Below are positions 8,998 through 17,016 of a DNA stretch of 54,886 nt, piece by piece (the stretch's first letter is position 1; each line of letters starts with the position of its first letter). Source of the stretch: Candidatus Roseilinea sp. (GTDB lineage: Bacteria; Chloroflexota; Anaerolineae; J036; Brachytrichaceae); the NCBI GenBank assembly GCA_025055235.1, contig JANWYN010000066.1:1-54886 (forward strand), given 5' to 3'. A program made the translations under genes and the position numbers. Under the pieces are notes generated by a model. The model had not been told where the DNA came from and made no database searches. It saw nothing but the letters and a program-made list of their open reading frames with translations.

Positions 8998-9972
8998 TCA
9001 CTTCGTCGCGTTCATGAAGTCCTGTCGCGCTTTCTCCAGAGCGGATTCGGGCGCCGGGAAGTAGCCTACACCGCGGATGATCTTGCTCACGTTGGTGAGG
9101 TAGTAGTTCACGAAGGCAGCCACCTGCGGCTTGCTCCTCAAAATCGGCTCCGCGCTGATGATGAAGAGCGGGCGAGCGAACTTGTAGCGGCCGCTGGCCA
9201 CCGTGGCGGCGTTCGGCGCGACGCCCTCGTAGTTCACCGCCTTCAGCTTGCCCTTCTCCTCTTCATAGTAGGCGTAGCCGAAGTAGGCGATTGCATTAAT
9301 GTCGGATTCAACGCCTGCGACCAGCACGTTGTCGTTCTCGCTGAGCTGCACGCCGGGCACCTGCGGGATGATGTTGCGGCGCTGCGCGGAGGGGATATTT
9401 CGGAATACCTGCTCGACGAAGTAGTCATAGGTGCCGCTGTCGGTGCCGGGGCTGAACACCCTGATCGGCTGGTTCGGCCAGGTGTTGTTCACATCGCGCC
9501 ACGTCTTCGCTTGGCCCGAGAAGATCAGCGCGAGCTGGGCGTTGTTCAGGTTGCGCACCCAGGTGTTGCGCGGGTTCACTACGATCGTGAGCGCGTCAAT
9601 GCCGACCTGGAACTGAATCGGCTTGCCGCCGCCGGCGGGCTGGCAGGTGTCAATTTCGCGCTGGGTCATCGCGCGGCTGGAGTTAGCGACGTCATACTCG
9701 CCACGGCAGAAGCGCTGAATGCCGGCGCCCGAACCGATCAGGTCAATGCTCACCTCGCCTGGAAAGCCGTCGCGCTTGAACGCCTCGACGACGGCGACGC
9801 TGAGTGGATACACCGTCGAGCTACCACCGGTGGTGATGTTGCCAGAGAGCGCCTTCGGGTCAACGGGCGGGAGCTTCGTCTGGCCGGCGGCGGTACCGAG
9901 CATCGTCAGGCTGAGCACGGCAGCCATGCCGACGGCAGGGACGACACGTTTGATCTGGGGTTTCACGTTCAT
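8998..9972 (-). CDS. pstS: Periplasmic-type phosphate-binding protein PstS
   Basis: A 324-residue exported phosphate receptor for PstCA. The start at 9970-9972 is chosen because AAGGAGAG lies about 7 bp upstream and a signal peptide follows (lysines and arginine, then VVPAVGMAAVLSLTMLGTAAG); the longer frame to 10044 lacks both features. There is no lipobox Cys, so signal peptidase I processing is likely. Phosphate-binding segments are visible as TTGGSSTVYPL near residue 45, GSGAGIQRF with DVANSSRA near 80, and SPGTDSGTYDYF near 175. The gene has its own control region of tandem Pho-box-like repeats at 10044-10087. Confidence 0.95.
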   Translation of the reverse strand: MNVKPQIKRVVPAVGMAAVLSLTMLGTAAGQTKLPPVDPKALSGNITTGGSSTVYPLSVAVVEAFKRDGFPGEVSIDLIGSGAGIQRFCRGEYDVANSSRAMTQREIDTCQPAGGGKPIQFQVGIDALTIVVNPRNTWVRNLNNAQLALIFSGQAKTWRDVNNTWPNQPIRVFSPGTDSGTYDYFVEQVFRNIPSAQRRNIIPQVPGVQLSENDNVLVAGVESDINAIAYFGYAYYEEEKGKLKAVNYEGVAPNAATVASGRYKFARPLFIISAEPILRSKPQVAAFVNYYLTNVSKIIRGVGYFPAPESALEKARQDFMNATK

Positions 9973-10043
9973 ACCAATCTCTCCTTGTGAAATGCGTCCA
10001 CTCGCATGAGGGACTAATTCGGTCTCGACGGCAAACTTAGACA

Positions 10044-10087
10044 ATGGTTATTAAGTCGTTGTCAAGCCGAAGTTAAATAACCTTTAA
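10044..10087 (-). promoter_or_regulatory. Four tandem 11-bp Pho-box-like repeats upstream of pstS
   Basis: Read on the minus strand, four consecutive 11-mers begin TTAAA, TTAAC, TTGAC and TTAAT (starting at 10087, 10076, 10065 and 10054). PhoB/PhoP-family regulators bind direct repeats with this 11-bp period. The block starts 8 bp beyond the pstB2 stop and lies about 70 bp before the pstS start. The third unit could double as a -35 (TTGACA); the matching -10 (GTCTAA) is weak, as expected of an activator-dependent promoter. Confidence 0.75.
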
Positions 10088-10094
10088 AGAGCGG

Positions 10095-10922
10095 CTATCC
10101 GAACCGGCCCGTCACGTAATCCTCGGTGCGCTTGTCCTTGGGGTTGGTGAAGATGACGCTCGTTTGATCGAACTCGATCACTTCACCGGACCGGTCGGGG
10201 CGCATCATCATCATTGCGGTGTAGTCGCTCACGCGCGCCGCTTGTTGCATGTTGTGCGTGACGATAACGATGGTGTAGTCGCGCTTGAGTTCCTGCATCA
10301 GGTCTTCGATCTTGAGCGTCGCGATGGGGTCGAGCGCAGAACACGGCTCGTCCATCAGGATTACTTCGGGCTGGGTGGCGATGGCGCGCGCGATGCACAG
10401 ACGTTGCTGCTGGCCGCCGGAGAGCGCCGTGCCCGACTGCTGCAACTTGTCCTTGACTTCATCCCACAGCGCTGCGCTGCGCAGGCTCTTCTCGACGATC
10501 TCATCTGCTTCCGACTTGCTCAGCCGGCGCGTCAGGCGCACGCCGTAGAGCACGTTTTCGTAAATGCTCTTCGGGAAGGGATTCGGCTTTTGAAAGACCA
10601 TGCCGATGCGCCGGCGCACGTCCACCGCGTCCACCTTTTTGTCGTATAGGTTGATGCCGTGGAACTCGAGCGTGCCCTCAGCGTGCGCTTCGGGGATCAA
10701 ATCGTTCATCCGGTTGAACGCGCGCAGCAACGTGCTCTTGCCACAGCCGGATGGGCCGATGAGCGCCGTGATCTTGTTGCGCTCGATGTCCATGTTCACA
10801 CCGTGCACGGCCTTGAAGTTGCCGTAATAGATGAAGAGGTCTCGCGCGCGGAGCACGATGTCACTCGGCTTCGCGTATGGATTCGTGGTCGTCGCCGGCG
10901 CTTCGGCTGTTGTCTGTGTCAT
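10095..10922 (-). CDS. pstB: Phosphate ABC transporter ATPase, copy 2
   Basis: A 275-residue paralogue of the pstB at 5647-6504, with Walker [51 protein letters not shown] and [13 protein letters not shown]. The last 50 or so residues are almost identical between the two copies ([16 protein letters not shown], then [13 protein letters not shown]), while the middle differs clearly. They are therefore separate genes rather than a fresh duplication. It is the first gene of the locus, with its own weaker Pho-box-like element at 10999-11031. It may give PstCA a second ATPase used under phosphate starvation. Its stop lies 8 bp before the pstS Pho boxes. Confidence 0.95.
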   Translation of the reverse strand: MTQTTAEAPATTTNPYAKPSDIVLRARDLFIYYGNFKAVHGVNMDIERNKITALIGPSGCGKSTLLRAFNRMNDLIPEAHAEGTLEFHGINLYDKKVDAVDVRRRIGMVFQKPNPFPKSIYENVLYGVRLTRRLSKSEADEIVEKSLRSAALWDEVKDKLQQSGTALSGGQQQRLCIARAIATQPEVILMDEPCSALDPIATLKIEDLMQELKRDYTIVIVTHNMQQAARVSDYTAMMMMRPDRSGEVIEFDQTSVIFTNPKDKRTEDYVTGRFG

Positions 10923-10998
10923 GGCTCGATGGTTCTAATACGCCTCGGTTCGGGGAATGTTCCCTCGCAGCAAGGCCAGTCTAGTTTTATCGAGCCTC

Positions 10999-11031
10999 AA
11001 TCAAAACAGAAAGTGATTAAGAAATGTTTAA
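10999..11031 (-). promoter_or_regulatory. Candidate Pho box upstream of pstB2
   Basis: On the minus strand two perfect-period 11-mers, TTAAACATTTC and TTAATCACTTT, are followed by a degenerate third. Possible -10 sequences lie just downstream (TAAAAC, TAGACT). It is weaker than the pstS element but has the same period and TTAA core. Confidence 0.5.
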
Positions 11032-11130
11032 GTTCACTTTATCTAAGATAAGAGACGGTTTTCCGGCAGATTCAATGCGAGTCACTGAACGCAAACTACG
11101 TCCGCGTCGGCAACGCGGTGCCTCCAGAGG

Positions 11131-11168
11131 AAAAATCAACGCGGCGGAAGGGGGTTCCGCCGCGTTGA
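11131..11168 (-). terminator. Rho-independent terminator of the comM-like gene
   Basis: TCAACGCGGCGGAA pairs perfectly with TTCCGCCGCGTTGA (14 bp, 5-nt loop), and on the minus strand TTTTT follows. It lies about 95 bp past the stop of the ATPase gene and insulates the pst locus. Confidence 0.88.
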
Positions 11169-11262
11169 CCGTCCAAGAAGAGGTAGAGAAAAGGAAGAAG
11201 CGCCTGATCAGTATGCTGCCACAGCGGATTTAAGCCATCGTCAACGCATCCTCAAGAGCGTG

Positions 11263-12801
11263 TTAAATTCCGTCTTGTCTTCGCGGGCGATATTGCAAGG
11301 CCTCGGCCAGATGTGCCGTAGTGATGCGGTCGCTGCCGGCCAGGTCGGCGATGGTGCGGGCCAGCTTGAGCACGCGGTGGAAGGCCCGCGCGCTCATTTG
11401 TAACTGGTTCATGGCCGCCTTCATCAGGCTACGGCCGGCGTCGTCCAGCTCGCAATAGCGCCGCAGATCGCCCACGCTCATGTCGGCGTTGCAGGCCAGA
11501 GGCGTGCCTCTGAAGCGGTATGCCTGCCGGTCGCGGGCGGCTTGCACGCGGGCGCGAATGGTTGCCGACGATTCGCCGGGGCGCATATCGCTGAGCTTCT
11601 CGAAGTTCACCCGCGTCACCTCCAGGTGGATGTCAATCCGGTCGAGCAGCGGGCCGCTGATCTTCTTCTGGTAGGCGCTGATCTGCGCCGGCGTGCATGT
11701 GCATGGCTTGATTGGGTCGCCATACCAGCCGCATTTGCAAGGGTTCATCGCCGCTACGAGCTGGAAGTTGGCCGGGAAGCTGAGCGCGCCGGACGCGCGC
11801 GAGATCGTCACCACTTTGTCCTCCATCGGCTGGCGCAACACCTCCAGCGTGCGCGCGTCGAACTCCGGCAGCTCGTCCAGGAAGAGCACGCCGCGATGGG
11901 CCAGCGAGACTTCGCCGGGGCGCGGCAGCTTGCCGCCGCCAATCATGCCGGCGTGGCTGATGGTGTGGTGCGGCGCGCGAAACGGGCGTTGCTGGATCAG
12001 CGGCGTATCGGGCGGCAGCATGTCGGCCACGCTGTAAATGCGCGTGATGTCAAGCGCTTCTTCGAGCGTCAGCTCGGGCAGGATGCCGGGCAACGCCCGC
12101 GCCAGCAACGTTTTGCCGGCGCCGGGCGAGCCGACCATCAACACGTTGTGCCCGCCGGCGGCCGCCACCTCCAGCGCGCGCTTGGCCACTTCTTGCCCTT
12201 TGATCTCGGCGAAGTCGGTGATCGGCGTCGGCGCGAACGATGCCGCTGGCACATGCGCCGGCGCGCTCGGCTTGACGACCTTGAGTTCGAGCATCCCGCT
12301 CAGCCCGCCCACGAGCTGCCCCAGCGACTCGACGGCGATGACCTCGATGCCGCCGATCAGCGATGCCTCGCCGGCATCCGCCGCCGGCACGAAGATGCGA
12401 CGGAAGCCTTGCTCGCGCGCGAAGGCCGTCGCCGGCAAGACGCCGCGCACGTGCCGGACGGCACCGTCCAGCGCCAGCTCGCCCATCACCATCGCGCCGT
12501 CCAGGCAATTCGGGTCGAGCTGCTCCGACGCCATCAGCAAGCCGAGCGCAATCGGCAAGTCGTAGCTTGGGCCGATCTTCTTCAGGTCAGCGGGGGCAAG
12601 GTTGACCGTGACGCGGTTGGTGGGGAAGTGCAAGCCGCTGTTGCGGATGGCGGCGCGGACGCGCTCGCCGCTCTCCTTCACCGCAGCGTCAGGCAGGCCG
12701 ACCAGCGTGAACGACGCCAGGCCGCGCCCGCTGTCCACCTCCACCTCGACGACGTGGCCCTCCAGCCCGATGATCGCGCACGAGTGCACCTTGGCCAGCA
12801 T
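11263..12801 (-). CDS. comM: YifB/ComM family Mg-chelatase-like AAA+ ATPase
   Basis: A 512-residue cytoplasmic AAA+ ATPase. In transformable bacteria ComM is a helicase that aids branch migration of incoming DNA; the role here is inferred from family only. The start at MLAKVHSCAIIGLEG (12799-12801) gives the usual family N-terminus; the 65 extra residues in the longer frame are antisense to the next gene. The N-terminal ChlI-like domain spans about residues 20-145. The AAA core follows, with Walker A GSPGAGKT, Walker B GVLFLDELPEF, the FRAPHHTISHAGMIGGG segment and the Cys-containing NPCKCGWYG.PCTC cluster typical of YifB. The C-terminal helical domain ends at RRQDGI. A strong terminator follows at 11131-11168. 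Confidence 0.92.
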   Translation of the reverse strand: MLAKVHSCAIIGLEGHVVEVEVDSGRGLASFTLVGLPDAAVKESGERVRAAIRNSGLHFPTNRVTVNLAPADLKKIGPSYDLPIALGLLMASEQLDPNCLDGAMVMGELALDGAVRHVRGVLPATAFAREQGFRRIFVPAADAGEASLIGGIEVIAVESLGQLVGGLSGMLELKVVKPSAPAHVPAASFAPTPITDFAEIKGQEVAKRALEVAAAGGHNVLMVGSPGAGKTLLARALPGILPELTLEEALDITRIYSVADMLPPDTPLIQQRPFRAPHHTISHAGMIGGGKLPRPGEVSLAHRGVLFLDELPEFDARTLEVLRQPMEDKVVTISRASGALSFPANFQLVAAMNPCKCGWYGDPIKPCTCTPAQISAYQKKISGPLLDRIDIHLEVTRVNFEKLSDMRPGESSATIRARVQAARDRQAYRFRGTPLACNADMSVGDLRRYCELDDAGRSLMKAAMNQLQMSARAFHRVLKLARTIADLAGSDRITTAHLAEALQYRPRRQDGI

Positions 12802-12831
12802 GGATGCCGCCGATGATAGCGTGCTTGAGCA

Positions 12832-12837
12832 TACAAT
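12832..12837 (+). promoter_or_regulatory. -10 box (TACAAT) directly before the SerB-like start
   Basis: TACAAT ends 7 bp before the ATG at 12845. No Shine-Dalgarno sequence is present, so a leaderless mRNA is likely, and this favours 12845 over the upstream ATG at 12800. Confidence 0.55.
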
Positions 12838-12844
12838 CAACCGC

Positions 12845-13642
12845 ATGCTGGAGCGTCGCCCATTGCCGGTTGACGAGGTGTTCTTCGACTGCGACAGCAC
12901 GCTCTCGACCATCGAGGGCATTGACGAGCTGGCCCGGCTCAAGGGCGTGGAAGAACGCATCGCCGTGCTGACGACCGCAGCCATGGATGGGCGCATCCCG
13001 CTCCAAGAGGTCTATGCCGAGCGGCTGCGCCTGCTTGCGCCGACGCGCGCCGACCTGCGCGCCGTCGAAGAGGCCTACAAGCGCAATGTCACCCCCGATG
13101 CGCGCGAGACGATCGCCGCGCTGCACGCGCTGGGGCGCAAGGTGTTCATCGTCAGCGGCGGCCTGGCCGACGCAGTGATCGGCTTCGGCTTGTGGTTGGG
13201 CGTGCCGCGCGAGCGGATTCACGCCGTCGGCCTGTCCTACAACCAGCTCAGCGGCCGGTGGTGGGACTACCAGCGCTGCAACGAGATCGGCAATCCCGAC
13301 GAGTCGTACCTGATGTATGACGAGTCGCCGCTCACGACGCAGCACGGCAAGGCCGAAGTCATTCGCCGGCTGCGCGAGCGCGGTTGCCGCGCCATGCTGG
13401 TGGGCGATGGATCGAGCGACTTGGCGGCAGCGCACGCCGTCAACGTCTTCGTCGGCTTCGGCGGCGTGGTGGCGCGGCCGCTTGTGGCGGCCAATTCACC
13501 GATCTTCCTTCGTTCGCCCAGCATCGCGCCAGTGTTGCTGTTGGCCCTGCGCGATGGCGAGGGCGAACATCTGCCGGTGAAGCACCGGGCGAGGGAACTT
13601 ATTGAGGCTGACCCGGAGGCATTGGTCGTACGCGCGCATTGA
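12845..13642 (+). CDS. HAD-superfamily phosphatase, phosphoserine phosphatase-like
   Basis: A 265-residue hydrolase with all HAD motifs: motif I FDCDSTLS (nucleophile Asp in DxDST, the SerB signature), motif II VSGG, a Lys in HGKAEVIRRL and motif IV VGDGSSDLAAA. It likely dephosphorylates phosphoserine or a related small phosphate ester. Two starts are possible. ATG 12845 has a TACAAT box 7 bp upstream. ATG 12800 adds 15 residues and overlaps the start codon of the divergent comM-like gene. The frame that extends further upstream is antisense to comM and not real. A second, shorter HAD protein of the same broad class is at 26579. Confidence 0.85.
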   Translation: MLERRPLPVDEVFFDCDSTLSTIEGIDELARLKGVEERIAVLTTAAMDGRIPLQEVYAERLRLLAPTRADLRAVEEAYKRNVTPDARETIAALHALGRKVFIVSGGLADAVIGFGLWLGVPRERIHAVGLSYNQLSGRWWDYQRCNEIGNPDESYLMYDESPLTTQHGKAEVIRRLRERGCRAMLVGDGSSDLAAAHAVNVFVGFGGVVARPLVAANSPIFLRSPSIAPVLLLALRDGEGEHLPVKHRARELIEADPEALVVRAH

Positions 13643-13660
13643 TTGCAGTTGCGCAGTGCA

Positions 13661-14896
13661 TTAGGTGCGCCGCGCCGGCGAAACGTCGCGCCGCGCCGGT
13701 TGTGCTTCCGGCTGCGGCTTCCAAACGATATGCTCCTGCACGATCATGTGAGCGCGCACGGTCTCTGTGAATACCGGCGAGTCCAGGTCTTCCACGAAGT
13801 GCACGCCGCGAGGCACTTGCCCGTGCGCTAGCGCGCGGAGGCCGGCCAGCACGCCGATGGCCACTTGGCGGTAGGTCGCATTCGTGCCGCGCAGGCCGCG
13901 GTTGTGCATGATGTTGAAGATCCTCACATCGCGATCGTCATACTTCAGCCAGGCGCCGACGAGGTCGCTGCCGGTGAGCGGGATGGTCACGTTGTCGGCC
14001 AGCAGCAGGCTCGCGACGCTCAGCGGCTCATTGTTCAGCCAGCTCGACCGCAGTGCAGCCAGCGACGCCGGATGGATGCCATAGGTGAACGATGCCGGCA
14101 AATTGAACCGCCGACCGAGGGTAACGACCTCTTCGTGCAACAACATCATGCCGCGCGGATAGGTGGGTCGCGCGACGATCGGTTCTAGGTGCGAGCGCAT
14201 GTCCACCGGATGGCTGAGCGCGTTCGGCTGCAGCCATTCGATCTCCCCGTCGTAGCCTAACCTGCCGCCGGGCTCCTCCGCAATCTCGTGCAGGAACTCT
14301 TTGCGCGACCAGGTGATGAACGGCGCGCACGCGTGCGGGGGAATGTCGGCCGGCGCGGAGCTGTCGAACTCGAAGAAGGCGATCTCATGCGGCCGGCCGT
14401 GGCGCATGATGGCCTGGCTCACCCAGTGATTGACGATGCCGGGGTTCATACCGGTGCACAGCAGATGCGGCCGGCTCTCGAATTCGGCTTTGCAAGAGAG
14501 GATCTGCGCATGTTGTTCTGGCACGGTGAAGCGCTCGTCGTTGAGCATGGTGTTGATGTAGCTGGCGCCGGCGCGGTGCGCAGCCCGTAGTATGGGCAGG
14601 CTGCGCGCGTCGGTCAGGTCGAGGACGATCTCGATCGCGTGATGCGCGAAGACAGGCGCGAGTTCGGCGTCTGCGCGCCGGATGTCCAAGTGATGCTCGA
14701 TGAAGGTGTAGCGCAGCGCGCGATGATCGAGGAAAGGCGAATCAGTCGCCCGGCGTCGCCCGTCCATCAAGACCAGTTCGCCAAACTCGTGGCGATAGGC
14801 AGGCAACAGTTGCAACAGGGCATGGGCGACGCCGCCGGATGCGCCGAGGATCAACAAGCCGGGAAGAAGGCGCGATGTTCGATAGCGTTCTTCCAT
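13661..14896 (-). CDS. Saccharopine dehydrogenase / homospermidine synthase-like protein
   Basis: A 411-residue protein with an N-terminal NAD(P)-binding motif (GLLILGASGGVAHALLQLLP, residues 13-32). Its middle segment reads CTGMNPGIVNHWVSQAI, like the G-x-NPG-x-V block of homospermidine synthases and other saccharopine-dehydrogenase-fold enzymes. The reaction cannot be fixed; polyamine or lysine-type chemistry is a guess from family. A TAGAAT box on the minus strand at 15017-15022 could be its -10, giving a leader of about 110 nt. It converges on the SerB-like gene with an 18-bp gap. No other polyamine gene is nearby. Confidence 0.7.
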   Translation of the reverse strand: MEERYRTSRLLPGLLILGASGGVAHALLQLLPAYRHEFGELVLMDGRRRATDSPFLDHRALRYTFIEHHLDIRRADAELAPVFAHHAIEIVLDLTDARSLPILRAAHRAGASYINTMLNDERFTVPEQHAQILSCKAEFESRPHLLCTGMNPGIVNHWVSQAIMRHGRPHEIAFFEFDSSAPADIPPHACAPFITWSRKEFLHEIAEEPGGRLGYDGEIEWLQPNALSHPVDMRSHLEPIVARPTYPRGMMLLHEEVVTLGRRFNLPASFTYGIHPASLAALRSSWLNNEPLSVASLLLADNVTIPLTGSDLVGAWLKYDDRDVRIFNIMHNRGLRGTNATYRQVAIGVLAGLRALAHGQVPRGVHFVEDLDSPVFTETVRAHMIVQEHIVWKPQPEAQPARRDVSPARRT

Positions 14897-15044
14897 GGTT
14901 CACCATGCGAGGCCGGCGACCTCGGGTGACGACGGAGGAGGGCGATGGATGGCCGGCGGCCGAGAATGATTGAGCGCGCGGACTTGGACGGGAGCTGAAC
15001 GAAGCGAGCGCTCTAATTCTACCCGCTAACGGCGCGACACTTCG

Positions 15045-15166
15045 GGTGCATTCGCGTATGTGGGCAAGCAAGGGCCAAAACGTCGCATCGTAAGGCGCGG
15101 ACGCAATTCCGCGCCTATTGGCGCCCACCGGACACACACGTTTGACCCTGTTGATGAATGCACCCT
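15045..15166. repeat. MITE-like element, family 1, copy A
   Basis: A 122-bp element with perfect 10-bp terminal inverted repeats GGGTGCATTC and GAATGCACCC, and an internal hairpin AGGCGCGG/CCGCGCCT. Related copies lie at 23754-23826 (partial), 35115-35181 (inverted, one end lost) and 43239-43357. It sits beside the 3' end of the LysM lipoprotein gene and carries no coding sequence. Confidence 0.8.
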
Positions 15167-15171
15167 CGGCA

Positions 15172-16146
15172 TCACCGCGTGCCCTCGGCGTATACGGCGA
15201 AGCTGGCGACGTTGGGCGTTGCCGTGGTCAGCAGCACGTCGAACGGCAAAACGCCGTTCGGCCCCAACGGCGCTTCGCTCAGCGTGAAGTAGCGATAGCC
15301 CACCACGCGCCGCTCGGCATCGTAGATCGTCACCAGCAAGCGCACCTGGCCGGCCGTATCGGCAGTGGCGTTGGCGATCTCGCCGGTCACGCGGAACTGC
15401 GGGCTCTCGGGCCGGCCGGTCACGTTTCTGACGGCGAGCGGGATGATGATCGTGCGCGGGTCAACGGCCTCCGCGCGCAGTGGCGTCACGCTGTATTTGG
15501 CGAAGCCCTGCGGCGGATCGGTGAACAACACGCGGAACGGCGAGGTCTGGTTGGCCGGCACGGCGCTAAGGGGGATGGAGGCGACGGCGCTCTGCAACGC
15601 ATTGCCGGCGCCGTCCTGGAGCGTCACCAGCACCTTCACGTTGCCCATGCCCGTCGGCCCGGGGTTGAACACCTCACCCATCACATCCAAGCTGCCTGAC
15701 GGCGAGCGAACGGCATTCAAGCCGCGCACCTCATAGGGCACCGGCGTCGGCGAAGGGAGCAGCGAGCCATCGGCAGGCACCGACCGCGGCAACTGCGGGA
15801 TGATCAGCCGTTGGCCGATTTGCAGCCGCGTCGGGTCGAGGTTGCCGTTCGCAGCGATCAAGTCGGCGACGCTCACGCCGAAGCGGTTGGCGATGGGAAT
15901 CAGCGTGTCGCCGGCCTGCACGATGTAGATCACCGGCGTGGGCGTAGCAATTGGCTGGCTGGGCGGAGGCGGCGTCGCCGCAGCGAGCGTCGGCGTGGGC
16001 CGCGGGGTGAGTGTGGGCCGCGCGGTGGGCAAGATGGCTGTGGGCGGCGGCGTCGGCGTCTGATCGCTCACTGCGCCCGAACAACCCGCGATGATCATCA
16101 CGGCGAGCAGATTGAAGATACCCGTGAGCGGCGCGCGAGGCGACAC
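15172..16146 (-). CDS. LysM-domain lipoprotein
   Basis: A 324-residue exported lipoprotein, likely bound to the cell envelope. I choose GTG at 16144-16146: the product starts VSPRAPLTGIFNLLAVMIIAGC with a lipobox ending in Cys22, and a TATAAT box lies 6 bp upstream. A long Pro/Thr linker follows. A single LysM domain comes next at about residues 78-122 (YIVQAGDTLIPIANRFGVSV... LQIGQRLIIP), which would bind peptidoglycan glycans. The rest contains an FxLYD-like beta domain (VMGEVFNPGPTGMGNVKVLV) and a second beta-rich region. The frame continues upstream for 150 codons but is antisense to the adenosyltransferase gene. Confidence 0.82.
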   Translation of the reverse strand: MSPRAPLTGIFNLLAVMIIAGCSGAVSDQTPTPPPTAILPTARPTLTPRPTPTLAAATPPPPSQPIATPTPVIYIVQAGDTLIPIANRFGVSVADLIAANGNLDPTRLQIGQRLIIPQLPRSVPADGSLLPSPTPVPYEVRGLNAVRSPSGSLDVMGEVFNPGPTGMGNVKVLVTLQDGAGNALQSAVASIPLSAVPANQTSPFRVLFTDPPQGFAKYSVTPLRAEAVDPRTIIIPLAVRNVTGRPESPQFRVTGEIANATADTAGQVRLLVTIYDAERRVVGYRYFTLSEAPLGPNGVLPFDVLLTTATPNVASFAVYAEGTR

Positions 16147-16152
16147 GGCGAG

Positions 16153-16179
16153 ATTATACCGACGGCCAAGCCATATAAT
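16153..16179. promoter_or_regulatory. Divergent pair of TATAAT boxes, both leaderless
   Basis: Minus-strand TATAAT at 16158-16153 ends 6 bp before the GTG of the LysM gene. Plus-strand TATAAT at 16174-16179 ends 9 bp before the ATG of the PduO gene. The two -10 boxes are only 15 bp apart, so the polymerases would compete. No -35 match and no Shine-Dalgarno sequence is visible for either. Confidence 0.72.
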
Positions 16180-16188
16180 GACGTTGTC

Positions 16189-16740
16189 ATGACCACTCAG
16201 TTCTACACGCGCACCGGCGACGACGGCTTCACCAGCCTGCTCGGCGAAGGGCGCGTCGCCAAATACATGCCGCAGCCGGAGGCGTACGGCACAGTGGACG
16301 AATCTAGTGCCGCCATCGGCATCGCGCGCGCCGCCGCGCAGAGCGAACGCACGCGCGCGCTGTTGCTCACCGCCCAGCGCGATCTGTATCACTTGATGGC
16401 CGAACTGGCAGCCACGCAGCAGACGGCGCCGCAGTTCCGCAAGATAGACGCGCAACGCGTGGCCTGGCTGGAGGAGCAAACCGACGCCATCACCGCGCTG
16501 ATCCAGCTTCCGAAGGAGTTCGTCGTGCCGGGCGATTCGCTGCCGGGCGCATACCTCGACCTGGCGCGCACCATCGTCCGGCGCGCAGAACGCTTGGTCG
16601 TGCATCTCGTGCACGACGGCCTGGTGGAGAATGTGGAGCTGGTGCGCTATCTGAATCGCTTGTCATCGTTGTTATTCGTGTTGAGCTTGTACGAGAATGC
16701 TTTGGCCGGCGTGAGCAACGTGACGCTGGCGAAGGGGTGA
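16189..16740 (+). CDS. ATP:cob(I)alamin adenosyltransferase, PduO type
   Basis: A 183-residue cytoplasmic enzyme that transfers adenosyl from ATP to cob(I)alamin to make coenzyme B12. The N-terminal ATP-binding signature is complete: FYTRTGDDGFTSLLGEGRVAK, then EAYGTVDESSAAIG. The C-terminal helix pair includes RTIVRRAERLVVHL and ELVRYLNRLSSLLFVLSLYEN, with the conserved Arg and Asn residues of the active site. Length is normal. The start at 16189 is set by the motif near the N-terminus and by the TATAAT 9 bp upstream. No other cobalamin gene is in the window. A stem-loop at 16748-16781 follows directly. Confidence 0.95.
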   Translation: MTTQFYTRTGDDGFTSLLGEGRVAKYMPQPEAYGTVDESSAAIGIARAAAQSERTRALLLTAQRDLYHLMAELAATQQTAPQFRKIDAQRVAWLEEQTDAITALIQLPKEFVVPGDSLPGAYLDLARTIVRRAERLVVHLVHDGLVENVELVRYLNRLSSLLFVLSLYENALAGVSNVTLAKG

Positions 16741-16747
16741 ATGCAAT

Positions 16748-16781
16748 CAGGGGTCAGACCGCTCAAAGGGTCTGCCCCCTG
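16748..16781 (+). repeat. Palindrome after the PduO gene
   Basis: CAGGGGTCAGACC pairs with GGGTCTGCCCCCTG around a 7-nt loop. It lacks a T tract. It resembles the CAGACCC/GGGTCTG stem at 28284-28318, so it may be a dispersed palindromic repeat or a weak terminator. Confidence 0.6.
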
Positions 16782-17016
16782 GGATCGTGCGTAAAATAGC
16801 CCGGGTGCTCCGGCGTTGCGCCGCTCATCCGTGTTCGAGCGCACCCCCGTTGCTGCGCTGCGACGAACCGTTGGGGACAGTGCAGTGTTCTACTTCAGTG
16901 GTCGAATCAACGCTTCTGCTGCATACGAGCGCCTCTGACCGAGCGAGGTTTGGCAAGGGGGCAAGGCGAATTGTAGCCGGCTCGATGCGGAAGCGAAGTC
17001 AGTTTACGGAGAAGAA

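Noticed and set aside
11024..11233. 69-codon plus-strand frame between pstB2 and the comM terminator
   Set aside because: It contains the Pho-box-like repeat edge and the terminator stem, has no ribosome-binding site and no recognisable features.
16795..16850. tRNA-like T-arm sequence (TGTTCGAGC) between GGGTGC and GCACCC
   Set aside because: The enclosed span is about 45 nt and lacks D- and anticodon-arm structure, so it is not a tRNA.
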